From: Salinispora tropica CNB-440
GTDB taxonomy: Bacteria > Actinomycetota > Actinomycetes > Mycobacteriales > Micromonosporaceae
Direction of reading: 5' to 3'
Length of the DNA stretch: 64,000 nt
Assembly (NCBI RefSeq): GCF_000016425.1
Contig: NC_009380.1
Coordinates: 3,104,144 to 3,168,143 of the forward strand
This document shows, one piece after another, positions 19,801 to 34,800 of the stretch. How positions within the stretch are numbered: the stretch's first letter is position 1; the number at the start of each line of letters is the position of its first letter. Below the pieces are notes generated by a model. The model had not been told where the DNA came from. It saw only the letters and a list, made by a program, of their open reading frames with translations, and did no database searches. The translations under genes were made by a program, and so were the position numbers.

Positions 19801-22800
19801 GCATCGAACAACGCCAGACCCTGCTCCGACCCGAGCGGCAGGACCCCGGAACGGGCCATCCGAGCCACGTCAGCCTCACCCAAATGCGCCGTCATCCCAC
19901 TACGCTGCTCCCAAAACCCCCAAGCCAACGACACCGCCGGCAGACCAAGAGCCCGCCGATACCCGGCCAACGCATCCACAAAAACATTCGCCGCGGCATA
20001 GTTACCCTGACCAGAACCATCCACCACTCCCGCGGCAGAGGAAAACAAAACAAACGCCGACAACTCCCGATCACGGGTCAACTCATGCAGATGCCACGCC
20101 GGCGTCGCCTTGGCCCGCCACACCCCGTCGAACTGCCCATCAGTCAAAGCAGCGACGGTACCGTCATCCAACACACCAGCGGTATGCACCACAGCAGTCA
20201 ACTCAGAAATACCATCCAACAAAGCAGCAACAGCACTCCGATCAGCCACATCACACGCAACCACCTCAACCACCGCACCAAGCCCGATCAACTCGTCACG
20301 CAACTCCACCGCACCCGGCGCGGCCAGGCCACGCCGAGAGGCCAACACCAACTCCCGAACACCATGCCCAACCACCAAATGCCGAGCCACCAACGCACCC
20401 AACACACCAGTACCACCAGTAACCAACACCGTGCCCCCGGCCCGCCACACACCACCCCCCACCACACGAGCCAACCGCGGCACCCGCACCTGCCCACCCC
20501 GCAACGACAACTCCGGCTCCCCAGTACCCACCGCCGCCAGAACCTCCTCCACCGGAGTCCCCGGATCCGCATCAACCAACACGAACTGACCCGGATTCTC
20601 CGCCTGAGCAGCACGCACCAGACCCCACACCGGGGCATAAACCAGATCGGTACCACCATCAACAGCACCGTCGGTGAGGATGACCAGCCGTGACTCAGCC
20701 AGCCGGGGGTCGGCCAGCCAGGACTGAAGCAGCGCGAGCGTCGCCCCGACGGCAGTCCGCGCGGCCGACTCGGTGTCGACGGCGGGCCCGTCGCCCGGGT
20801 CCGGGGTGGCAGCCGGGTGCACGTCGGTGAGGCGGGCGACGACCAGCTCCGGTACGTCGTCGGCGAGGTCGTCAAGGTAGGCCCAGGAGGTGGCCGGGGC
20901 GGCGGCCACCGACACGGCGGTCCAGTCGACGCGGTAGAGATCACCGTCGGTCGGTACGGCGGTGCTGAGCTGGACCGGACGGGACACCAGCGAACCAACG
21001 ACGGCAACCGGGGTCCCCTCGGGATCAGCCAGGTGCAGGGTGACGGCCTCCGGCCCACTCGCAGTGATCTTCACCCGCAGAGCAGTGGCACCGGCGGCAT
21101 GCAACGTGACATCGGTCCACACGAACGGCAGGTACGGCGGACGATCCGCCGACACCGGCTCACCGATCCCAACAGCCTGCAACGCCGCATCCAACAACGC
21201 CGGATGCAAACCGAACCGACCCGCGTCCCCATACGCCTCCTGCGGAAGGGCAACCTCCGCATACACCACCTCACCGACCCGCCACGCGGCCTGCACACCC
21301 TGAAACACCGGACCATACTCATAACCCTGGGCCACCAGATCGTCATACAACCCCACCGTCGACACCGGCACCGCCCCCGGCGGCGGCCACACGGCCAGGT
21401 CGAAGCCGGGATCGATGACCTCGGCGGAAAGGATGCCGGTGGCGTGCTGGACCCAACTGTCAGCGTGCTCGGGCCGGGCGTGCACGGTGACCGGACGGCG
21501 GCCGGCGTCATCGAGGGCACCGAGCAGAAGCTGCACCTGGACGGCACCCCGCTCAGGCAGGAGCAACGGGGCGTGCAGCGTCAACTCCTCCACATGACCA
21601 CAGCCAACATGGTCACCAGCGTGCAGAATGAGCTCGACGAAACCGGCACCGGGCAACAGCACAGTGCCCGAAACGGCATGGTCGGCCAACCACGGATGAG
21701 CATCCAGCGACAACCGGCCGGTAAACAGCACCTCACCAGACTCCGCCATGGTGACAGCCGCCCCCCACAACGGGTGTCCGGCGGAGCCGAGACCGGCGGA
21801 GGTGAGGTCAGCGGTACCACCGGTCGCATTGATCCAGTAGCGCCGGCGTTGGAACGGGTACGTAGGCAACAGCACCTCACCACGCGGCCGGGCCGGCAAC
21901 GCCGACGACCAGTCCACCCGAACCCCCCGCACAAACGCCTCACCCACCGAGATGAGCCACCGACGCCACCCACCCTCACCCCGACGCAACGAACCCACCA
22001 CCGCGACCTCAGCACCCACAACCGCAGCAGTCTCCTCAATACCCATCGTCAACACCGGATGCGCACTGCACTCCAGGAACACCCGCATCCCCGCCCCGAG
22101 CAACACCCGGGTCGCCTCCTCGAACCGCACCCTCCGCCGCAAATTCGCAAACCAGTAACCGGCATCCAACCCAACGGTGTCCACCACACCCCCGGTCACC
22201 GTCGAATAGAACGGCACACTCGACGACCGAGGCACCACCCCCGCCAACACCTCCAACAACCGCTGCTCAATCAACTCCACCTGCGCCGAATGCGACGCAT
22301 AATCCACGTCCACCCGCCTGGCCCGCACATCCTCGGCGCTCAACGTCGCGATCAGATCGTCCACCGCATCCCGATCACCCGACACCACCACCGACGACGC
22401 ACCATTGACCGTCGCCACCGACAACCGACCGTCATACGCACCCAGACGATCAAGCACCTGACGCTCCGACAGACCCACCGAGGCCATCCCACCCCGACCC
22501 GCCAAAACCTCCGCGATCACCGAACTACGCAACGCCACCACCAACGCACCATCACGCAACGACAGACCACCCGCCACCACCGCAGCCGCGATCTCACCCT
22601 GCGAATGACCAACCACCGCATCCGGCTCCACACCAAACGAACGCCACAACCCCGCAAGCGACACCATCACCGCCCACAGAACCGGCTGCACCACATCCAC
22701 CCGGTCCAGCGACGGCGCGCCCTCCACACCACGCAACACGTCAACCAGCCGCCACGACACAAACTCATCCAACGCCGCAGCACACTCACCCATCCGCTCC

Positions 22801-25800
22801 GCGAACACCGGCGACGAATCCAACAACTCCACCGCCATGCCCAACCACTGCGACCCCTGCCCCGGAAAAACAAAGACAGTGCCGCCCTGAAGCACGCCGG
22901 GGGCGGTCCCGCCCTCAGTGAGCGTGCGGGCTGCGGCGACGAAGTCCGCCCGGTCGCCGACGACGACCGCCCGCCGCTCCAGCAGGGCACGCCCAGTCGC
23001 CAACGCGTACGCCAGGTCGCCGGCCCGTTCGGTGCCGACCTCGGCGACGGCGGCCACACGCCCGGCCTGGGCGCGCAGCGCCTCGTCGGTTCGGGCCGAC
23101 AGCACCCAGGGCAGGATCTCCGGCTCGAGGACGTCAGCCGACGGCGCCTCGACCGACAACGCCGCGACCGGGAGCGCCTCGGCCGACGGCGTCTCGACCG
23201 GGGGTGCCGCGATCGGGGGTGCCGCGATCGGGGGTGCCGCGATCGGGAGTGCCTGTTCGATGATGACGTGGGCGTTGGTGCCACTGATCCCGAACGACGA
23301 GACACCCCCACGGCGAGGCCGGTCCAACACCGGCCACCGCTGCGCCTCACTCAACAACCGCACCTCCCCCGCCGACCAGTCGATCTGCGGAGACGGCTCG
23401 TCAACGTGCAGGGTCCGCGGCAACACGTCGTTACGCATCGCCAACACCATCTTGATCACCCCGGCGACACCAGCCGCGCCCTGCGTGTGACCGATGTTCG
23501 ACTTGATCGACCCCAACCACAACGGCCGCTCCCCCGACCGACCCTGTCCATACGTGGCCAACAACGCCTGCGCCTCGATCGGATCACCCAACGCCGTACC
23601 CGTACCGTGCGCCTCCACCGCATCCACCTCGCTCGCCGGAACACCACCCGCCGACGCAAGAGCCTGCCGGATGACCCGCTGCTGAGACGGGCCGTTCGGC
23701 GCCGTCAACCCGTTGGACGCACCGTCCTGGTTGATCGCCGAGCCACGGACCACCGCGAGCACCTGGTGACCGTGACGCTCAGCGTCAGAGAGCCGTTCCA
23801 GCAGCAGCATGCCCGCACCCTCGGACATCGCCGTGCCATCGGCCCCGGCCGCGAACGACTTGCACCGGTTGTCGGCGGCAAGCCCCCTCTGAAGGCTGAA
23901 CTCGACAAAGGTATCCGGCGTCGACATCACCGTGACACCACCGGCCAGAGCAAGGGAACACTCCCCGGACCGCAGGGCCTGCACCGCCAGATGGATCGCC
24001 ACCAACGACGACGAGCAGGCGGTATCGACACTGACCGCCGGACCCTCCAGACCGAGGGTGTAGGAGACACGACCAGAGGCGACGCTGGCCATGCTGCCGT
24101 TACCCAGATAACCGGCCAACTCCTCGGGGACCTCCGGCAACCGGCTGGCGTAGTCGTGATACATCACCCCGGTGAACACCCCGGTGGGACTGCCACGCAG
24201 CGAGGTCGGATCGATCCCGGCCCGCTCCAACGCCTCCCACGAGGTCTCCAGCAGCAACCGCTGCTGCGGGTCCATCGCGATCGCCTCACGCGGGCTGATC
24301 CCGAAGAAATCCGGGTCGAAGTCGGCCGCGTCGTAGAGGAAACCACCCTCCATCGAATACGTCTTCCCGGGCTTACCAGGCTCCGGGTCATACATACCGA
24401 CCAAGTCCCAACCACGGTCAGTGGGAAACGGCGAGATGGCGTCCGTGCCGTCGGCGAGCAGTCGCCACAGGTCCTCCGGGGTGGCCACCCCACCCGGGAA
24501 ACGGCAACTCATCGCGACGATCGCGATCGGCTCGTCGTCGGCGACCGGGATGGCCACGGTGGGGGTGGTGGGAGTGGCCGCGCCGAGGATCCGACTATGG
24601 AGGTAGTCGGCGAGTGCGGTGGGGTTCGGGTAGTCGAACACCAGGGTCGCCGGCAGCCGCAGCCCGGTGCCGGCGTTGAGCCCGTTACGCAACTCCACAG
24701 CCGCCAACGAATCGAAACCGAGTTCCTTGAACGCCCGAGCCGGTTCCACGGTCGTGACACTGTCGTGCCCAAGAACCGCCGCGACAGCAGCCCGGACCAG
24801 ATCAAGCAGCATCCGATGCTGCTCCTCGGCACCGAGAGCGACAAGCTGCCGATGAAGGGCAGACCCACCGACCGGAGCCGCACCACCACCCGCCGCCCGA
24901 CGGACCGGCAGTCGTACCAGACCACGGAAAAGCGCCGGCATCTGCTGACCCTGCGCACGCAGCGCAGCAGTGTCCAACCGGACAGGCACCAACACCGGCT
25001 CATCGGACCCGACCGCAGCATCGAACAACGCCAGACCCTGCTCCGACCCGAGCGGCAGGACCCCGGAACGGGCCATCCGAGCCACGTCAGCCTCACCCAA
25101 ATGCGCCGTCATCCCACTACGCTGCTCCCAAAACCCCCAAGCCAACGACACCGCCGGCAGACCAAGAGCCCGCCGATACCCGGCCAACGCATCCACAAAA
25201 ACATTCGCCGCGGCATAGTTACCCTGACCAGAACCATCCACCACTCCCGCGGCAGAGGAAAACAAAACAAACGCCGACAACTCCCGATCACGGGTCAACT
25301 CATGCAGATGCCACGCCGGCGTCGCCTTGGCCCGCCACACCCCGTCGAACTGCCCATCAGTCAAAGCAGCGACGGTACCGTCATCCAACACACCAGCGGT
25401 ATGCACCACAGCAGTCAACTCAGAAATACCATCCAACAAAGCAGCAACAGCACTCCGATCAGCCACATCACACGCAACCACCTCAACCACCGCACCAAGC
25501 CCGATCAACTCGTCACGCAACTCCACCGCACCCGGCGCGGCCAGGCCACGCCGAGAGGCCAACACCAACTCCCGAACACCATGCCCAACCACCAAATGCC
25601 GAGCCACCAACGCACCCAACACACCAGTACCACCAGTAACCAACACCGTGCCCCCGGCCCGCCACACACCACCCCCCACCACACGAGCCAACCGCGGCAC
25701 CCGCACCTGCCCACCCCGCAACGACAACTCCGGCTCCCCAGTACCCACCGCCGCCAGAACCTCCTCCACCGGAGTCCCCGGATCCGCATCAACCAACACG

Positions 25801-28800
25801 AACTGACCCGGATTCTCCGCCTGAGCAGCACGCACCAGACCCCACACCGGGGCATAAACCAGATCGGTACCACCATCAACAGCACCGTCGGTGATCACCA
25901 CCAGCCGAGCGGCGGCCTGGGCCGGATCGGCCAGCCAGGACTGGAGAATGGCTAGGGTCTGCCCCGCCACCGTACGGGCGGCGGTGGCCGGGTCGGTGGC
26001 GTCGCCGGCCCGGGTGAGCGGGGCGAGCACGACATCGGGTACGCCGAGGCCGAGCCCCTCCAGGTAACCCCACGACTCAGGAGCGGTGCCGGTGGGAACG
26101 GCGGTCCAGTCGACGCGGTAGAGATCACCGTCGGTCGGTACGGCGGTGCTGAGCTGGACCGGACGGGACACCAGCGAACCAACGACGGCAACCGGGGTCC
26201 CCTCGGGATCAGCCAGGTGCAGGGTGACGGCCTCCGGCCCACTCGCAGTGATCTTCACCCGCAGAGCAGTGGCACCGGCGGCATGCAACGTGACATCGGT
26301 CCACACGAACGGCAGGTACGGCGGACGATCCGCCGACACCGGCTCACCGATCCCAACAGCCTGCAACGCCGCATCCAACAACGCCGGATGCAAACCGAAC
26401 CGACCCGCGTCCCCATACGCCTCCTGCGGAAGGGCAACCTCCGCATACACCACCTCACCGACCCGCCACGCGGCCTGCACACCCTGAAACACCGGACCAT
26501 ACTCATAACCCTGGGCCACCAGATCGTCATACAACCCCACCGTCGACACCGGCACCGCCCCCGGCGGCGGCCACACGGCCAGGTCGAAATCGGCGGCGGT
26601 CGGTGTGTCGGTGAGCACGGCGGTGGCATGCCGGGTCCACGGCAGGTCCGGGTCGGCGTGCTCGGGCCGGGCGTGCACGGTGACCGGACGGCGGCCGGCG
26701 TCATCGAGGGCACCGAGCAGAAGCTGCACCTGGACGGCACCCCGCTCGGGCAGGAGCAACGGGGCGTGCAGCGTCAACTCCTCCACATGACCACAGCCAA
26801 CATGGTCACCAGCGTGCAGAATGAGCTCGACGAAACCGGCACCGGGCAACAGCACAGTGCCCGAAACGGCATGGTCGGCCAACCACGGATGAGCATCCAG
26901 CGACAACCGGCCAGTAAACAGCACCTCACCAGACTCCGCCAGGTTGACAGCCGCCCCCCACAACGGATGACCTGCCGCCCCGAGGCCCACCGACGCCACG
27001 TCGGTCGCCCCGGTGGTCGCATTGATCCAGTAGCGCCGGCGTTGGAACGGGTACGTAGGCAACAGCACCTCACCACGCGGCCGGGCCGGCAACGCCGACG
27101 ACCAGTCCACCCGAACCCCCCGCACAAACGCCTCACCCACCGAGATGAGCCACCGACGCCACCCACCCTCACCCCGACGCAACGAACCCACCACCGCGAC
27201 CTCAGCACCCACAACCGCAGCAGTCTCCTCAATACCCATCGTCAACACCGGATGCGCACTGCACTCCAGGAACACCCGCATCCCCGCCCCGAGCAACACC
27301 CGGGTCGCCTCCTCGAACCGCACCCTCCGCCGCAAATTCGCAAACCAGTAACCGGCATCCAACCCAACGGTGTCCACCACACCCCCGGTCACCGTCGAAT
27401 AGAACGGCACACTCGACGACCGAGGCACCACCCCCGCCAACACCTCCAACAACCGCTGCTCAATCAACTCCACCTGCGCCGAATGCGACGCATAGTCGAT
27501 GTTCACCCGCCTGGCCCGCACATCCTCGGCGCTCAACGTCGCGATCAGATCGTCCACCGCATCCCGATCACCCGTCACCACCACCGACGACGCACCATTG
27601 ACCGTCGCCACCGACAACCGACCGTCATACGCACCCAGACGATCAAGCACCTGACGCTCCGACAGACCCACCGAGGCCATCCCACCCCGACCCGCCAAAA
27701 CCTCCGCGATCACCGAACTACGCAACGCCACCACCAACGCACCATCACGCAACGACAGACCACCCGCCACCACCGCAGCCGCGATCTCACCCTGCGAATG
27801 ACCAACCACCGCATCCGGCTCCACACCAAACGAACGCCACAACCCCGCAAGCGACACCATCACCGCCCACAGAACCGGCTGCACCACATCCTCCCGGTCC
27901 AGCGACGGCGCGCCCTCCACACCACGCAACACGTCAACCAGCCGCCACGACACAAACTCATCCAACGCCGCAGCACACTCACCCATCCGCTCCGCGAACA
28001 CCGGCGACGAATCCAACAACTCCACCGCCATGCCCAACCACTGCGACCCCTGCCCCGGAAAAACAAAGACAGTGCCGGAGCCGCCGTGCAGCGGAGTGGG
28101 AACCGGTGCGCCCGCGACCAGGGCGTCCGCGCCGGCCAGGAGGTCGGTGGCGTCGCCGACGACGACCGCCCGCCGCTCCAGCGCCGCCCGCCCCTTCGCC
28201 AGGACGTACGCGAATTCGCCGTGGTCGGCGGTGGCGGCGGCGACGGTCGCACGAACCTGGCCGGCCTGGGCGCGCAGCGCCTCGTCGGTTCGGGCCGACA
28301 GCACCCAGGGCAGGATCTCCGGCTCGAGGACGTCAGCCGACGGCGCCTCGACCGACAACGCCGCGACCGGGAGCGCCTCGGCCGACGGCGTCTCGACCGG
28401 GGGTGCCGCGATCGGGGGTGCCGCGATCGGGGGTGCCGCGATCGGGAGTGCCTGTTCGATGATGACGTGGGCGTTGGTGCCACTGATCCCGAACGACGAG
28501 ACACCCCCACGGCGAGGCCGGTCCAACACCGGCCACCGCTGCGCCTCACTCAACAACCGCACCTCCCCCGCCGACCAGTCGATCTGCGGAGACGGCTCGT
28601 CAACGTGCAGGGTCCGCGGCAACACGTCGTTACGCATCGCCAACACCATCTTGATCACCCCGGCGACACCAGCCGCGCCCTGCGTGTGACCGATGTTCGA
28701 CTTGATCGACCCCAACCACAACGGCCGCTCCTCGGGCCGGTCCTGGCCATAGGTAGCAATGATCGCCTGGGCCTCGATGGGGTCACCGAGGGTGGTGCCC

Positions 28801-31800
28801 GTACCGTGCGCCTCCACCAGGTCGACCTGGTCGGGGCGGACGTTGGCAGCGGCCAGAGCCTGCCGGATGACCCGCTGCTGAGACGGGCCGTTCGGCGCCG
28901 TCAACCCGTTGGACGCACCGTCCTGGTTGATCGCCGAGCCACGGACCACCGCGAGCACCTGGTGACCGTGACGCTCAGCGTCAGAGAGCCGTTCCAGCAG
29001 CAGCATGCCCGCACCCTCCCCCCAGCCGGTACCGTCGGCCCCGGCCGCGAACGACTTGGAGCGGCCGTCCCTGGCCAGGCCCCGCTGCCGGCTGAAGTCG
29101 ATGAAGGTGTCAGGGGTGGACATGACCGTCACGCCGCCGGCCAGCGCGAGGGAGCACTCTCCCGCCCGTAGCGCCTGCACCGCCAGGTGGATCGCCACCA
29201 GCGACGACGAGCACGCCGTGTCGATCGACATCGTGGGCCCCTCCAGCCCGAGGGTGTACGCCACCCGGCCGGAGACGATGCTGGCCAGGCTGCCGTTGCC
29301 CAGGTAACCGGCCAACTCGTCGGGCGTCTGGTGCAGCCGCAACGCGTAGTCGTGGTACATGACGCCGGCGAAAACGCCGGTGGGACTGCCACGCAGCGAG
29401 GTCGGGTCGATCCCGGCCCGTTCCAGCACCTCCCACGAGGTCTCCAGCAGCAACCGCTGCTGCGGGTCCATCGCGATCGCCTCACGCGGGCTGATCCCGA
29501 AAAAGTCCGCATCGAAGTCGGCCGCGTCGTAGAGGAAACCACCCTCCATCGAATACGTCTTCCCGGGCTTACCAGGCTCCGGGTCATACATACCGACCAA
29601 GTCCCAACCACGGTCAGTGGGAAACCCGGAGACCGCGTCGACGCCACCCTCCAACAGCTCCCACAAGTCCTCCGGACTGCGTACCCCGCCGGGGAAACGA
29701 CAGCCCATCGCGACGATCGCGATCGGCTCCTGGGTGAAGGAGGCCGGCGCCGGCTCCGGCGCCGCCACCTCCGCACCGATGCCCAGCACGGTGGAGACCA
29801 CGAACTCGGCGAGCGCCGCCGGGGTCGGATAGTCGAACACCAGGGTCGCCGGCAGCCGCAGCCCGGTGGCGGCGTTGAGCCGATTACGCAGCTCCACGGC
29901 CGCCAGCGAGTCGAAGCCCACCTCGTTGAAGGCGCGGCGCGGCTCGATCGCCGCTGACCCGTCGTGGCCGAGCACGGCAGCGACGTGGACGCGGATCAGG
30001 TCGACGGTGACCCGGTCCCGCTCGGCCGGGGTGAGCGCAGCGAGCTTCCGGGCCCAGCCCTGCGCGGCGTCCGCCGGTCCGGCCGCCTGCGCGGCCCGCC
30101 TGGCCGGCAGCGGCACCAGGCCACGCAACAGCGCCGGTACGCCGTCCGGGCGATGGCGCAGCGTGGCCAGGTCGACCTGAATCGGTGCCAGGACCGGCTC
30201 GTCGACGCCGAGCGCCGCGTCGAGCAGGGCCAGATTCTCCGCCGGGGCGAGGCCAGGCATGCCGGAGCGGTCGATGCGCTGCAGCGCGGCGGCGTCCAGC
30301 ATGCCGCCCATCCCGCGGTCGCCGGTCCAGAGGCCCCAGGTGAGAGCGACGGCGGGCCGGCCCGCGGCCCGGCGGGCGGTGGCCAGCGCGTTCAGGGTCG
30401 CGTTCGCGGCGGCGTAGTTGCCCTGGCCAGCACAGTCCAGCAGGCTGGCCAGGGACGAGAAGAGCACGAACACCGACAGGTCCGCGTCGCGGGTCAGCTC
30501 GTCGAGGTTGACCGCGCCGTCCAGCTTGGCCTTCAGCACCGCGTCGAGCCGGTCCGGACTGAGCGAGCCGATCACCCCGTCGTCGACGATGCCGGCGGCA
30601 TGCACCACCGCCCGCAGCGGTCGGTCGTCCGGGACGGCGGCGAGCAACGCGGCCAGCGCGTCGGCGTTGGCCGCGTCGCAGGCGGCCACCTCGACAGACG
30701 CGCCAGCCGCCGCCAGCTCCGCGCGCAACTCCGCGACGCCGGCCGCCGCCGGGCCGCTGCGGCTGGTCAGCAGCAGATGGCGTACCCCGTGGGTGCTGAC
30801 CAGATGACGGGCGACGTGCGCGCCGAGGCCACCGGTGCCACCGGTGACCAGCACCGTGCCGTCGGTGGGCCAGCGGGCGCCGCCGTCGGCGTCGTCGGCT
30901 CCAGCGACGGTGGCGACCCGGGCCAGCCGAGGCACACTGATCTCGCCGTCGCGCAGCCGCAGCTCCGGCTCACCGGTGGCCAGGGCGGTGGCCAGCAGCG
31001 AGGACGGGACGTCGGTGAGCCGGACGGTGACGAACCGGTCCGGGTTCTCCGTCTGCGCAGCCCGGACCAGGCCCCACACCGCCTCGGTAGCGAGGTCGTC
31101 AATCCGGCTGACGAAGACCAGCCGGGTGCCGGCCAACCGCGCATCGCTCAGCCACTGCTGGAGGGTGGCCAGCGCGTCGGCGGTGGCGGCCCGGACGTCA
31201 CCCGCCCGGACACCGGCGAACGTCCACTCGGGGGCGGTGGCGCCGGCGTCGATCGCCGCACCCAGCGCGGCGGCGTCCGGGTAGCGGGGCGCCGCGTCGA
31301 TCCGCTCGTCGCCGAGCACGCACCAGCGAGGGGTGCCCGACGGTGCGGGCCGGTGGCCCAGCTTCGTCCACTCCAGCCGGAACAGCCGCTCGTGATAGCC
31401 ACCCCGAGCGGCGGTGAGCTGGGCGGTGGAGACCGGCCGGGAGACGAAGGAACGCACCGAGGCCACCGGTGCGCCGGTGGGATCGGCGAGGGTCACCGAC
31501 ACGCTGTCCCCGGCGGCGGGGGCGACCCGCACCCGCACCTCGGCGGCGCCGACCGCGTGCAGCGTGACGTCGTTCCAGGCGAACGGAATGCGCACCTCGT
31601 CCTCGGCGGGTTCGCCGCGGCGGGCCGCGTCGATGGCGTGCAGGGCGGCGTCCAGCACCGCCGGGTGCAGGCCGAAGTGAGCGGCGTCCGCGCGGCTGTC
31701 GGCGGGGAGCGCGACCTCGGCATACACCTCGGCACCGCGCTGCCAGACGGCCTTGAGGCCCTGGAAGACCGGGCCGTAGCCGTAGCCCTGGCCGGCCAGC

Positions 31801-34800
31801 TCTGGATAGATGTCGGTCAGGTCGACCGGCTGGGCGCCCCGGGGCGGCCACTCGGTGAGCGGCGTCCCGGAATCGGCGGCCTCTGGAGCGAGGAAACCAC
31901 TGACGTGCCGGGTCCAGAGCTGGTCGCCCGGCTCGTCGGGGCGAGAGTAGACGGCCAGCGGGCAGCGTCCCGTCGGGTCGGCGGCGCTGACCACCACCTG
32001 GAGGGCGACCCCTTGTTCGTCCAGCGCCAGTGGCGCCTCCAGGGTCAGCTCCTCCACCGTGGCGCAACCGACCTGGTCCCCGGCGCGGACCGCCAGTTCC
32101 ACGAAGGCGGTGCCGGGCAGCAGCGCCACCCCGGAGATGGTGTGCTCGGCCAGCCACGGGTGGCTGCGCAACGATACCCGGCCGGTGAGTACCACCCCGT
32201 CGCCGCCGGCCAGGCCGACGACCGCACTCACCAGCGGGTGGCCGGCCGCGAGCTGACCGAAGCCGGTCGCGTCGGCGCTGCCGGCACCGGAGGCCATCCA
32301 GAACCGGCGATGCTGGAACGCGTACGTGGGCAGGGCGATCCGGCGGGCACCGCGCGGGGCGAGGAGCGCTGCCCAGTCCACCGGCACACCCCGCACGTGG
32401 GCGCGGGCGACGGCGGAGACGATGTCGGTCTCCTCGTCCTGGTCGGCGCGCAGCACCGGGGCGAAGACCACGTCGTCGTCCTCGGTGAGGCAGGCCGGCC
32501 CCATCGCGGAGAGCACCCCGGCCGGTCCGAGTTCGAGGAAGGTGGCGACGCCCTCGTCGGCCATCGCCCGGATCGCGTCGGCGAAGCGGACGCAGTCGCG
32601 GACGTGCCGCACCCAGTACTCGGGGTCGCACAACTCACCGGAGAGCACCGCCTGTCCGGTCACCGTGGACACGATCGGAATCGTCGGCGGAGAGTAGCTG
32701 AGCACCTGGGTCAGCCGGCCGAACTCGGCGAGCATCGGCGCCATCAGAGGCGAGTGGAAGGCGTGGCTGACCCGCAGCCGCTTCGTCTTGTGCCCGGCGG
32801 CGGCGACGGCAGCGGCGACCTCGAGCACGGCGACCTCGTTGCCGGAGACCACCACCGAGGTCGGCCCGTTCACCGCCGCCAGGCCCACCTGCGCCTCTCG
32901 GTCGGCGAGCAGTGGGCGGACCTGCTCCTCGGTGGCCTGCACGGAGACCATCGCGCCCTCGGCGGGGAGCTGCTGCATGAGCCGGCCGCGCGCGGCGACC
33001 AGGATCGCCGCGTCCTCCAGGGAGAGCACCCCGGCCACGTGGGCGGCGGCCAACTCGCCGATCGAGTGTCCGGCGACAACGTCCGGGCGGACCCCCCACG
33101 ACTCCAGCAGCCGGAACTGGGCGACCTCCACGGCGAACAGCGCGCACTGGGCGTAGGCGGTCTGGTCGAGCAGCGCCGCCTCGGCGGTGTCGGACTCGGC
33201 AAACAGCACATCGGTCAGGGGCACGTCCAGTTGCAGGTCCAGCCAGCCACAGGCGGCGTCGAACGCGGCGGCGTAGACCGGATAGGTGCGGTACAGCTCA
33301 CGTCCGGCGCCGAGCCGCTGGCTGCCCTGCCCGGTGAAGAGGAACCCGAGCCCGCCACCGGCGGCCCGTCCCAGGTGTACGCCGGGGACGTCGCTGCCGT
33401 CAGCGAGCGCGGCCAGATCATGCAGGGTGGTCACCCGGTCCTGGGAGACCAGGACCGCACGATCCTCCAACGCGGTCCGGGTGGTGGCCAGCGAGTACGC
33501 GGCGTCGAGCAGCGTCGGGGCGTTCTCGCCGGCGTCCACGGCAGCGAGCAGTGCGGCAGCCTGGGCGCGCAGCGCCGCCCCACCGCGGGCGGAGAGCACC
33601 ACCGGCAGGACCTCACGAGACGGCTGCGGTACGACGGGGATGACGTGATCGTCGACGGGTGGGGGTTCCTCGACGATGACGTGCGCGTTGGTGCCGCTGA
33701 CGCCGAACGAGGAGACCCCGGCGCGGCGCGGCCGGCCCGGATCGGTCCACTCGCGGGCCTCGGTGAGCAGTTCGACGGTGCCGGCGGACCAGTCGACATT
33801 GGGGGTGGGTGCGTCGACGTGCAGGGTTCGCGGCAGTACCCGGTGCCGCATCGCCATCAGCACCTTGATCACCCCGGCGACCCCGGCGGCGGCCTGCGAG
33901 TGACCGATGTTGGACTTGAGCGAGCCGAGCCAGAGGGGCCGGTCGGCGGGGCGTTCCCGGCCGTAGGTGGCGATGATCGCCTGCGCCTCGATCGGATCAC
34001 CGAGCCGGGTGCCGGTGCCGTGTGCCTCGACCATGTCTACGTCGGTGGAGGTCAGGCCGGCGGAGGCCAGCGCCGACAGGATCACCCGCTGCTGGGACGG
34101 CCCGTTCGGGGCGGTCAGCCCGTTCGACGCACCGTCCTGGTTGGTCGCGGAACCACGGATCACTCCGAGGACGCGGTGGCCGTTGCGGCGGGCGTCGGCG
34201 AGTCGCTCCAGCACCAGGATGCCGACGCCCTCGGCCCAGCCGGTTCCGTCGGCGGCCGCCGCGAACGGCTTGCAGAGTCCGTCCGGGGCGAGGCCGCGCT
34301 GCCGGCTGAAGGCGGTGAACGCGCCTGGGTGCACCATCACCGCGACCCCGCCGGCCAGCGCGGTGGTGCACTCCCCGCGCTGCACCGCCTGACAGGCCAG
34401 ATGCAAGGCGACCAGGGAACCCGAGCAGGCGGTGTCCACGGTCAGGGTGGGTCCCTCGAAGCCAAAGGTGTAGGCGAGCCGGCCCGACACGACGCTCGGC
34501 GCGTTGCCGGTGAGCAGGTAGCCGTCCAGGCCTTCCGGGGCCTCGTGCAAACGGGGGCCGTACTCCTGGGGCTCGGCGCCGATGAAGACGCCGGTCTGGC
34601 TACCATGCAGCGACGCCGTGTCGATGCCGGCGTCCTCCAGGGCCTCCCAGGCGGTCTCCAGCACCAGCCGCTGTTGGGGGTCCATCGTCATGGCCTCGCG
34701 CGGGCTGATGCCGAAGAAGTCCGCGTCGAACGCGGCCGCGTCCTCCAGGAACCCGCCCTGACGGACGTAGGTCTTGCCCGGCTTGCCCGGATCGGGATCG

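Noticed and set aside
15957..20693. Very long open frames on the plus strand opposite the PKS genes (this and others, for example 20817-25955 and 51866-56251)
   Set aside because: They are antisense shadows of GC-rich PKS genes, with Arg/His/Pro-rich translations and no domain motifs. The minus strand holds unmistakable PKS domains.
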